A model generated the notes under the pieces. That model was given only the letters and a program-made list of their open reading frames with translations, made no database searches and was not told where the DNA came from. Positions 1 to 4,075 of a stretch of DNA of 6,445 nucleotides are shown here, piece by piece. Position 1 is the stretch's first letter, and every line of letters starts with the position of its first letter. The position numbers and the translations under genes were made by a program. The stretch comes from Chloroflexi bacterium RBG_16_64_43 (GTDB lineage: Bacteria > Chloroflexota > Anaerolineae > Anaerolineales > RBG-16-64-43), in the NCBI GenBank assembly GCA_001796965.1, contig MGOA01000031.1:1-6445 (forward strand), written 5' to 3'.

Positions 1-140
1 CATCGTTGCGTACGCCATGACTGCCCAGTATCGCCCCTTTCCAACACGAGGTGCTGGACACGGCCCAGACTAAGGAAATAGCTGGCGGCCAAGCCAGCCT
101 GGCCCGCCCCTACGACGACTACGTCAACCATGGGGCTCAT
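1..140 (-). CDS. FAD-dependent monooxygenase/oxidoreductase, N-terminus only (cut by window edge)
   Basis: The first 46 codons of a flavoprotein are present; the rest lies beyond base 1. The translation begins MSPMVDVVVVGAGQAGLAA, a Rossmann beta-alpha-beta fold with the dinucleotide motif G11-x-G13-x-x-G16. An acidic residue at the end of the second strand (LVLER, E34) usually binds the ADP ribose. The following GDTGQSWRTQR matches the segment after the FAD motif in bacterial flavin-containing monooxygenase-like proteins, which typically hydroxylate or oxygenate small substrates using NADPH and O2. The substrate cannot be inferred from this fragment. I chose the ATG at 140 because GGAGAAGG (143-150, minus strand) lies 6 nt upstream; in-frame ATGs at 152 and 131 are alternatives. 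It is the last gene seen in the minus-strand series and may be cassette cargo, but no downstream attC is visible to prove this. Confidence 0.82.
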   Translation of the reverse strand, partial: MSPMVDVVVVGAGQAGLAASYFLSLGRVQHLVLERGDTGQSWRTQR

Positions 141-258
141 CGCCTTCTCCATTTTGACATGTGGCCTTCATGGGCATCCCAGGCTGAATGCCGCAAATAG
201 ACCGTTTGTGTCCACGCCTGGTCGATCTTGCGGGCTCCAATGGCGAGCAACCGGTAGG

Positions 259-278
259 GGCCGCCGAACGGTCTCCCG
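259..278 (-). repeat. Direct repeat copy A with GTTCGGC core (candidate cassette boundary)
   Basis: This 20-base block matches 875-894 at 19 of 20 positions in the same orientation; the only difference is g266 versus c882. On the minus strand it reads GGGAGACCGTTCGGC and then GGCC. The GTTCGGC (263-269) resembles an integron R' core (GTTRRRY), with C replacing the first R. The distance between equivalent cores in the two copies is 616 bp and the ABM-like gene lies between them, as expected for one cassette. No matching R'' core (RYYYAAC) is visible between here and the ABM stop codon, so a complete attC cannot be claimed. Confidence 0.6.
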
Positions 279-310
279 GGCCTCCCGAGAGACGTCGGGC
301 CGATGGGTCG

Positions 311-350
311 CCTGCCTGCCCTCTCTGCACCGGCCAAGGGGGCAGGCAGG
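311..350. repeat. Strong hairpin, 11-bp perfect stem; related to 907-940
   Basis: CCTGCCTGCCC (311-321) is perfectly complementary to GGGCAGGCAGG (340-350), with an 18-nt loop. The internal 34 bases (314-347) match 907-940 at 28 of 34 positions without gaps, so this is the second conserved block of the repeat pair flanking the ABM-like gene. There is no T-run on either side, so it is not a standard intrinsic terminator. It could be the apical part of a recombination-site hairpin or a structured RNA. Confidence 0.6.
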
Positions 351-451
351 GAGATGGTAGGGGGCCCCGATCGTCATTTATCCCCCGGCGAAGTCAGGCA
401 GCCGCACGAGGGCTCGCCGTGGAAGGAGTGGGGGAGCGGCAAGGCGAGAGG

Positions 452-736
452 CTACGCAGGCAATTGGTGGACCTCATCAGCGAGGGTGACGTCGGGCAGC
501 GCAGTTACGCCGGCGCGCCGGGTTGCTTCCCGGAATTCCGCTGACTGGAAGAGCTGGCGGGCCCTTTGAATGTCCTCGTATTCAGCAAGGAGAACCAGCT
601 CATTGGGCTTGTCGACGCTGCGAAAGACTCTGACTCCGCGGGACCCATAGGACTTACGAAGCGTGGTTGCCTCATCGAACACGGTCTTCCATTGTGCGTA
701 GTCCTTGACCGCCAGTCGGACAATTGAGTAGGTCAC
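452..736 (-). CDS. Small ABM-like (dimeric alpha-beta barrel) protein
   Basis: This 94-residue protein resembles short stand-alone proteins of the antibiotic biosynthesis monooxygenase/stress-responsive alpha-beta barrel superfamily. The N-terminal strand MTYSIVRLAVKDYAQWK and the segment KPNELVLLAEYEDIQRAR are typical: strand, helix with a conserved W, strand, then helix. Such proteins are cytosolic homodimers. Some oxidise or cyclise small aromatics, some bind haem, and many have no known substrate, so only the fold-level call is safe. The start is a GTG at 736; an in-frame TGA two codons upstream excludes an earlier start. GGAAGG lies about 9 nt ahead. The gene sits alone between two direct repeats (259-278 and 875-894) that make a 616-bp unit, consistent with a mobile single-gene cassette. 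Fold is fairly sure; function is unknown. Confidence 0.8.
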   Translation of the reverse strand: MTYSIVRLAVKDYAQWKTVFDEATTLRKSYGSRGVRVFRSVDKPNELVLLAEYEDIQRARQLFQSAEFREATRRAGVTALPDVTLADEVHQLPA

Positions 737-843
737 GTCTCACCGCCTTCCATAGAGTAAGGGTATGAGCACTAGTAGGATTCGCCGAGTCATCGGATGA
801 TACCAGATCAAGAGGCTAAAAATTGGGGAGATTTAGAGGTGGC

Positions 844-869
844 GCTCGGCTTGGGCTCGGCTTGGGCTC
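844..869. repeat. Short tandem repeat, 11-bp unit
   Basis: GCTCGGCTTGG occurs twice in perfect tandem (844-854 and 855-865), followed by a partial third unit, GCTC (866-869). It lies just inside the ABM-like unit, next to the repeat block at 875-894. No function is evident. Confidence 0.85.
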
Positions 870-874
870 CCCTT

Positions 875-894
875 GGCCGCCCAACGGTCTCCCG
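875..894 (-). repeat. Direct repeat copy B with GTTGGGC core (candidate R' site)
   Basis: Matches 259-278 at 19 of 20 positions. On the minus strand GTTGGGC (879-885) fits the integron R' consensus GTTRRRY. It pairs fully, with one T-G wobble, with the GCCTAAC at 1125-1131 downstream of the membrane-protein gene. It may therefore be the 3' end of that cassette's recombination site and the 5' edge of the ABM-like unit. Confidence 0.5.
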
Positions 895-906
895 TGCCCG
901 CGGCCG

Positions 907-940
907 GCCTGCCCTCGGTGCACGGGCCGAGCGGGCGGGC
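907..940. repeat. Imperfect hairpin, paralogue of 314-347
   Basis: CTCGG (915-918 region) pairs with CCGAG (927-931), and flanking C-rich and G-rich arms extend the stem with small bulges. Twenty-eight of 34 positions match the hairpin at 314-347. It lies 12 bases from the repeat block at 875-894; the equivalent gap at the other copy is 35 bases. Confidence 0.5.
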
Positions 941-994
941 GATCTGCTCTGCCTCCCGGTAAAGCGCCAGGGCATGCTGGACCGGCAAGCCAGG

Positions 995-1018
995 GTGCCC
1001 GCGTGGCCAGGCGGGCAC
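995..1018. repeat. Perfect 8-bp hairpin
   Basis: GTGCCCGC (995-1002) and GCGGGCAC (1011-1018) form a perfect stem around an 8-nt loop. It lies inside the candidate long attC. There is no adjacent T-run, so an intrinsic terminator is not indicated. Confidence 0.6.
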
Positions 1019-1097
1019 GACTTTCACTCTACAACCAACGACACGGCTGGCAAGTGCGCGGGCCCCCTGCGGCGAAGCCGCGTCGGCCGAAGATCCC

Positions 1098-1116
1098 GGT
1101 GCCCTTCCAGGGCACC
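1098..1116. repeat. Perfect 8-bp hairpin with triloop after the membrane-protein gene
   Basis: GGTGCCCT (1098-1105) and AGGGCACC (1109-1116) form a perfect stem closed by three bases. It starts 16 nt after the stop codon of the DUF4386-type gene, just past the GCCTAAC core. It could stop transcription or stabilise the mRNA end, but there is no U-tract on the minus strand. Confidence 0.55.
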
Positions 1117-1132
1117 AGTGAGCGGTTAGGCA

Positions 1133-1843
1133 TCACCGTGATCGCCCCAACTGGAGAAGCCGGCGGGCGACGAGGACATTGAAGCCGAGAAGGCAGAAGA
1201 CTGAGAAAAGCGCGATGAACAGCCCTATGGCCGGCACGAACATGCCGAAGTCGAGAACGCTGGAGGCCAAGCGCAGGTAGCCAGTCGTCTTGCTGAAGAC
1301 AGCGCTCCGCAGGATGACGACGGAGACAAGCAGGCCGCCAATGGATCCGAGGATGTAACTCACCCAGAAGGCGGTGCCCTTGAAGACGGCGACTGTCGCC
1401 TCCCCAGCGGCCAGGAAGGCTCCCCTCTGCGCGTCCGTGACCGCGGTGGCGTAGCCGTGGCTAAGCGACAGCATCTCGAATGCCGGTCGGCTCGCGATGA
1501 ACGCCACGGCGCCGACAAGGCCGAGGGCCAAGTAGATGACCATGAGGGATGGGTTGACCTGACGCAGGGCGGCGTAGATGGCTAGCACCACGGGGATCGA
1601 AAGAACGACGTAGACAACGAGCAGGAGCTCAAACGCGAGCAGGCCGCCAAGCGCGCTTCTTTGGAACAGCTCGAACCACTCGATGATGGTGGTGGGCAAC
1701 CCCACTACGAAGAAGACGGTCGAGTGAAGAACGGTGAGCGCCACCAAGAGTGCCGAGGCTACGCCACCAATGCGGTAGAGCTGCCTGAAATTCGGATCCA
1801 CCTCTACCTGCCCCGCTTTGGGATGAGACTCAATCGAGGACAT
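1133..1843 (-). CDS. DUF4386-type integral membrane protein
   Basis: A 236-residue polytopic membrane protein of unknown function that I recognise as DUF4386-like. Hydrophobic segments lie at about 26-48, 65-92, 100-118, 154-180 and 195-222. Family-like stretches are LYRIGGVAS near the N-terminus, the WFELFQRSALGGLLAFELL segment (56-74), RPAFEMLSLSHGYA (119-132), TDAQRGAFLAAGEA (136-149) and a final ARRLLQLGR. No catalytic or transport signature is visible. The start is the ATG at 1843: AAAGGAGG (1850-1857) sits 6 nt upstream, a near-ideal ribosome binding site. The frame could be opened 17 codons earlier at 1894, but that stretch has no family-like sequence and begins only 12 nt inside the cassette edge. 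The gene begins about 60 nt after the attC cleavage point at 1905/1906, and its stop is one base before a GCCTAAC core, the compact layout of an integron cassette. Confidence 0.85.
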   Translation of the reverse strand: MSSIESHPKAGQVEVDPNFRQLYRIGGVASALLVALTVLHSTVFFVVGLPTTIIEWFELFQRSALGGLLAFELLLVVYVVLSIPVVLAIYAALRQVNPSLMVIYLALGLVGAVAFIASRPAFEMLSLSHGYATAVTDAQRGAFLAAGEATVAVFKGTAFWVSYILGSIGGLLVSVVILRSAVFSKTTGYLRLASSVLDFGMFVPAIGLFIALFSVFCLLGFNVLVARRLLQLGRSR

Positions 1844-1849
1844 CAGACG

Positions 1850-1857
1850 CCTCCTTT
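1850..1857 (-). promoter_or_regulatory. Ribosome binding site fixing the DUF4386-type start
   Basis: AAAGGAGG on the minus strand, 6 nt before the ATG at 1843. It decides between this start and the upstream in-frame ATG at 1894, and would let the gene be translated independently of its neighbours. Confidence 0.8.
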
Positions 1858-1899
1858 GATGACACGGCGCTTCCTGTGACGGGCTTGGCCCCATGCGAT

Positions 1900-2001
1900 G
1901 CCTAACGGCCTTGAGATGAGCTGCCCGGCCAGCCCAAGGTTACTAGCGAACGGTGGGCCAGACGCCGGGCTGGCCGGGTCGGCTCCATCGAGTTGTTAGG
2001 C
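1900..2001 (-). other. attC: attC recombination site (59-base-element type) of the reductase cassette
   Basis: Read on the minus strand, this 102-nt site starts with R'' GCCTAAC (1995-2001) followed by AACTCGATGGAGCCGAC. It ends with CAGCTCATCTCAAGGCC and then R' GTTAGGC (1900-1906). The cores are perfectly complementary. The L arms pair imperfectly with the extra, unpaired bases expected of attC. CCCGGCCAGCCC (1924-1935) and GGGCTGGCCGGG (1967-1978) form a perfect 12-bp inner stem with a 31-nt loop. Both ends closely match known attC sites (TAACAATTCG...AAGCCGAC and CTCAAGGCGTTAG patterns). This is a single-stranded folded substrate for an integron tyrosine recombinase, cleaved between G1906 and T1905 on the minus strand. 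It lies 16 nt after the reductase stop codon and points the same way as the genes. Confidence 0.93.
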
Positions 2002-2017
2002 AACCCTCAGACACGTC

Positions 2018-2584
2018 CTAGGCGCTGACGGGGACGCATCTCAGAAGGACCGTTCCGGAGGAGAAGGTGCGGGTCTCCACCGGCTTGAGCCTGACCCTGT
2101 TCTGAATGCGGGAGAAGGCTGCCAAGCCCGAACCCAGGAAGATTGGGACAAAGTAGAGGCGGTACTCGTCGATTAGGCCGGCAGATGCCAAGCTTGAAGC
2201 CAGGATGAGGCCCCCGACGCCCATAGGCCCGTCGGGTTGGGCTTTCAGCCTAGCGACTTCGGCGACCGCGTCGCCTCTAACTAGAAGCGAGTTCCAGTCG
2301 ACGCTTTCGAGTGTTGACGAGAAGACGACTTTGGGGATTGGCTTCCAGATCTGGGCGTACTCGACGATGACGGCAGGCGCCGAAGGATCCTGGTCGGCCG
2401 TGGGCCAATATCCAGCCATGAGTTCGTACATGCGGCGACCGTACAGCAGGGTATCGATCTCCCGCTCAGTTTCGTTGAAGTGCCTGTGAAGCTCCTCGTC
2501 GGGAAAGACCCAACTTGGGTCTCCGCCTTGGGCATCGATAAAGCCATCGAATGAGAGGGAGGTCGCGTAGACGAGTTTGCGCAT
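2018..2584 (-). CDS. RibD C-terminal/dihydrofolate reductase-like family protein
   Basis: A 188-residue cytosolic protein of the stand-alone RibD_C/DHFR-fold family, which is expected to bind NADPH; most members have no assigned substrate. The diagnostic stretches are the N-terminal strand KLVYATSLSFDGFID (3-17), LYGRRMYELM (47-56), KVVFSSTLE (85-93) for a central strand, the glycine-rich cofactor segment GVGGLILASSL (122-132) and LIDEYRLYFVPIFLGSG (137-153). Length fits the family, so it looks intact. I prefer the ATG at 2584 over the GTG at 2593 because AAGGTGG lies 5 nt before the ATG and the family starts at this point. It is the sole gene of a 719-bp unit from the GTTAGGC at 2619-2625 to the attC at 1900-2001. 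A role in trimethoprim resistance, seen for some unrelated cassette-borne reductases, cannot be claimed. Confidence 0.88.
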   Translation of the reverse strand: MRKLVYATSLSFDGFIDAQGGDPSWVFPDEELHRHFNETEREIDTLLYGRRMYELMAGYWPTADQDPSAPAVIVEYAQIWKPIPKVVFSSTLESVDWNSLLVRGDAVAEVARLKAQPDGPMGVGGLILASSLASAGLIDEYRLYFVPIFLGSGLAAFSRIQNRVRLKPVETRTFSSGTVLLRCVPVSA

Positions 2585-2618
2585 GCGGTCCACCTTGGAA
2601 GGGAAGATCCGTAAGGCT

Positions 2619-2625
2619 GCCTAAC
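2619..2625 (-). other. GTTAGGC core: upstream edge of the reductase cassette
   Basis: On the minus strand GTTAGGC (2625 to 2619) is identical to the R' core at 1900-1906. Cleavage would fall between G2625 and T2624. I find no attC arms upstream of it: no L-arm complement and no fitting R'' core. It therefore reads as the junction left when a cassette inserts, with the leading G contributed by the target. The junction separates the cassette series from the chromosomal comEC segment. Confidence 0.6.
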
Positions 2626-2629
2626 GGCT

Positions 2630-2635
2630 ATTATA
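2630..2635 (-). promoter_or_regulatory. Candidate -10 box upstream of the reductase gene
   Basis: A perfect TATAAT on the minus strand, which would place the transcript start near 2623, about 39 nt before the reductase ATG at 2584. No good -35 hexamer lies at 15 to 18 nt spacing (CAGCCA at 17), so the call rests on the -10 alone. If real, it lies outside the cassette and could drive the downstream genes. Confidence 0.35.
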
Positions 2636-2777
2636 CGGATTCCTGCCTTAATTGGCTGCTTCTTGGCTTCGTCGCATCGCTCGGCCGCAAACTACTCTAT
2701 TGGAGTGAACAGAGTCGCTTAAGCATGCACGTAGGGGGGATGGTGTGCGGAGCGGACGCCGTGTATCGTCGGCCGCT

Positions 2778-2819
2778 GTGCCCTGCATCGGCGACATGCC
2801 GCCTGCAATACCCGGGCAC
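2778..2819. repeat. Compound inverted repeat
   Basis: GTGCCC (2778-2783) pairs with GGGCAC (2814-2819), TGCA (2784-2787) with TGCA (2803-2806) and GGCG (2790-2793) with CGCC (near 2799-2802), with a 6-nt one-sided bulge. The outer GTGCCC/GGGCAC arms are the same as in the hairpins at 995-1018 and 1098-1116. Confidence 0.45.
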
Positions 2820-2925
2820 CACGAGACTGCCGCGATCGGGCGCAGCTCCCAGTGAATGCCGACCCGCCCGAAGATCCCACCGGGCTCGAGGGACGACTAC
2901 TCCGAGTTCGGCTCGGGGGGTCGGC

Positions 2926-3975
2926 TCAGTGGGCAAGCAGCGGCAAATAGAGCCAATGGTCGAGCTGACGCGCGGCGCCGGAGTCGGGATCGATGGTCAG
3001 ACCGGTCACATCGACCGCTTCGAAGGCCGACCCCGGCACTTGGTGGAGTTGATGTAAAACGTCGTTGTCCCAGCGTTCGTCCGGCGCGCCGGAGATAAAC
3101 CAGGCTGAGCCGTTGTCGGCGAGCATCATGCCGTAGGTCTTGAGTGCGCGCAAGATGACTTGCACCTCCGGCTCGAACCCAGAAATGTCGAATTCAGGCT
3201 TTAATCGAAACCGCTGACCCATCGGCGGGTATTCGGGCTCCCAGTGGTCTGATGCATAATGCCGTGCCGGCCACGTGTACACATCGCGCGTCTCAGGCGC
3301 CGTGAAACGCAGGGCATGCTCGATGGAACCGGCGGCCACTTCCTCGTAGCGCACCAGGCCCGGCAGGATGGGCAGCCCGGCAGCGTCGGCCGAGGTCCAT
3401 CCCGCCTGGCGCAACGCATTCGAGTTTAGGTCGTACACGGCGCCCGAGCCCGCCGCCCAACTCCCATCAGCCTGGGGCCAGGCGTCGTAAAGTTCGTACA
3501 GGACACACGCTTCGCGATCGACGACCAGCACGTGCCGGTCCCCGTCGGCGTCCGGGCCTCCCTCAATCGGCGCATCTGGCGGAACGGGATATGGACCCGG
3601 ATCGCTCTCGTCGTCGTAGTAGAAGCTCACCTGGACCCGAGGCTGCGCGCTCGGAACCGTGGTGAACGGAATACCGATCGGGCCGCCGTCCCATTCGCCG
3701 GATCCAAAATCGGCATGAACGGTGTCGCTTGCGCCAATCGTGGCCACATAGGCATTCGAATCGGCGTCGACCGGTAGGCGATCGACACGCGTGTTCCAAA
3801 TGCTATCCGCGGGGAGCACCGTGCACCCCTCCACTGCACCCGCCGCTGCGACCAATGCATGGACAGGCCGTTCATCGCCGCGCATCATCAGGGCGGGCAG
3901 GCCGATCGTGGCTGCCACTCCGAACCCGACCCACACCAGGCTCCCGCCTCCGCGAACCGTTCGGCGTCGCGTCAT
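2926..3975 (-). CDS. Conserved secreted or membrane-anchored protein of unknown function
   Basis: A 349-residue protein with a basic N-terminus (MTRRRTVRGGG) and a hydrophobic stretch at about 12-31, suggesting a signal peptide or membrane anchor; the rest would lie outside the membrane. I recognise the style of a conserved bacterial family without known function. Its stretches include DSIWNTRVDRLPVDADSNAY (57-76), DGDRHVLVVDREACVLYELY (144-163), SNALRQAGWTSADAAGLPIL (185-204), a GLVRYEEV segment, TWPARHY (234-240), PPMGQRFRLK (250-259), and YGMMLADNGSAWFISGAPDERW (281-302). The C-terminus is WLYLPLLAH. No proven catalytic motif is visible, although the conserved D, H, W and N residues would suit a carbohydrate-related enzyme or binding protein. 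The frame stays open to 4182, but those codons overlap the comEC gene and lack family sequence, so I start at ATG 3975. No clear ribosome binding site precedes it. Confidence 0.8.
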   Translation of the reverse strand: MTRRRTVRGGGSLVWVGFGVAATIGLPALMMRGDERPVHALVAAAGAVEGCTVLPADSIWNTRVDRLPVDADSNAYVATIGASDTVHADFGSGEWDGGPIGIPFTTVPSAQPRVQVSFYYDDESDPGPYPVPPDAPIEGGPDADGDRHVLVVDREACVLYELYDAWPQADGSWAAGSGAVYDLNSNALRQAGWTSADAAGLPILPGLVRYEEVAAGSIEHALRFTAPETRDVYTWPARHYASDHWEPEYPPMGQRFRLKPEFDISGFEPEVQVILRALKTYGMMLADNGSAWFISGAPDERWDNDVLHQLHQVPGSAFEAVDVTGLTIDPDSGAARQLDHWLYLPLLAH

Positions 3976-3981
3976 GTCCCA

Positions 3982-3987
3982 ATTGTA
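3982..3987 (-). promoter_or_regulatory. Candidate -10 box for a near-leaderless transcript of the secreted-protein gene
   Basis: TACAAT on the minus strand ends 6 nt before the ATG at 3975. Transcription would begin at or within a base or two of the start codon, which would explain the missing Shine-Dalgarno sequence. No convincing -35 hexamer is seen. Confidence 0.3.
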
Positions 3988-4075
3988 GACATTCCCGTTG
4001 GGGAGGGAGAACCGATTGCCTTGTCCTTCCCTTGCGAGGCGTGACGCGACACGAGCGCAGCAGCGGCCCGAGGAT

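Larger units (their letters stand above)
141..451. other. Gene-free spacer between the ABM-like gene and the monooxygenase gene
   Basis: About 310 bases with no convincing gene. It holds a strong inverted repeat (311-350), a second hairpin around 272-297 and a block repeated almost exactly at 875-894. The short open frames here are mutually overlapping, rich in R, P and G, and lack family-like motifs. I saw no clear promoter for the monooxygenase gene. A TGGACA near 201 on the minus strand lacks a good -10 partner. Confidence 0.6.
879..1131 (-). other. Candidate long, atypical attC site of the membrane-protein cassette
   Basis: On the minus strand the site opens with R'' GCCTAAC (1125-1131), one base after the TGA of the upstream gene, and closes with GTTGGGC (879-885). 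Next to the cores, CTC (1120-1122) can pair with GAG (889-891) across short mismatched spacers, as in the L arms of attC. GTGCCC (1110-1115) can pair with GGGCAC (894-899), although it also forms a strong local hairpin. The 253-nt span is longer than the commonly reported attC range, and several internal hairpins would make the structure branched. The R'' half is well supported; the full extent is a hypothesis. A degenerate shorter site ending at GTTGGTT (about 1034-1040) is a weaker alternative. Confidence 0.4.
737..1132. other. Gene-free structured spacer between the ABM-like and DUF4386-type genes
   Basis: Nearly 400 bases without a believable gene. In minus-strand order it contains the GCCTAAC core after the membrane-protein stop, three perfect or near-perfect hairpins (1098-1116, GCGGC/GCCGC near 1071-1083, 995-1018), a fourth imperfect hairpin (907-940), the repeat block with GTTGGGC (875-894), an 11-bp tandem repeat (844-865) and an AT-rich stretch (about 795-835) ahead of the ABM-like gene. 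A 64-codon open frame at 833-1027 crosses these hairpins and is not convincing. Confidence 0.6.
2607..2640. promoter_or_regulatory. Dyad symmetry over the putative reductase promoter
   Basis: ATCCGTA (2607-2613) and TACGGAT (2634-2640) are perfect 7-bp inverted repeats separated by 20 bases. They are centred at 2623.5, within one base of the presumed recombination point. One arm overlaps the TATAAT box at 2630-2635, so the dyad could be an operator. It straddles the cassette edge, which may equally make it a coincidence. Confidence 0.3.
2626..2925. other. Gene-free spacer between the secreted-protein gene and the cassette series
   Basis: Three hundred bases with no gene I can support. It holds a small hairpin just after the stop codon (CCGAG/CTCGG, minus strand, within about 2901-2917, no T-run), a compound inverted repeat at 2778-2819 and the TATAAT box at 2630-2635. 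No integrase gene or recognisable attI site is present. The long plus-strand open frame crossing it (from 2551) antisense-overlaps two real genes and looks like chance. Confidence 0.55.

Noticed and set aside
311..350. Intrinsic terminator after the ABM-like gene
   Set aside because: The stem is strong but the loop is 18 nt, there is no T-run, and it lies about 100 bases beyond the stop codon. A similar element occurs ahead of the same gene, so a repeat-element explanation fits better.
833..1027. 64-codon minus-strand open frame between the ABM-like and membrane-protein genes
   Set aside because: It runs through two strong hairpins and the repeat block, starts with GTG without a good ribosome binding site, and its related repeat copy at 259-347 reads in inconsistent frames. 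A helix-like stretch (ALALYREAEQIARPLG) looks protein-like but is too short to support a gene.
1844..1894. 17-codon N-terminal extension of the DUF4386-type protein
   Set aside because: The ideal AAAGGAGG site 6 nt before the ATG at 1843 identifies the real start.
2619..2912. A full attC from GCCGAAC (2906-2912) to GTTAGGC (2619-2625)
   Set aside because: The cores mismatch at one position, the adjacent arms are not complementary, and the span of 294 nt is too long. Only the GTTAGGC edge is kept.
2551..3057. 168-codon plus-strand open frame
   Set aside because: It is antisense to the start of the reductase gene and the end of the secreted-protein gene, with composition rich in R, G and P and no family motif.
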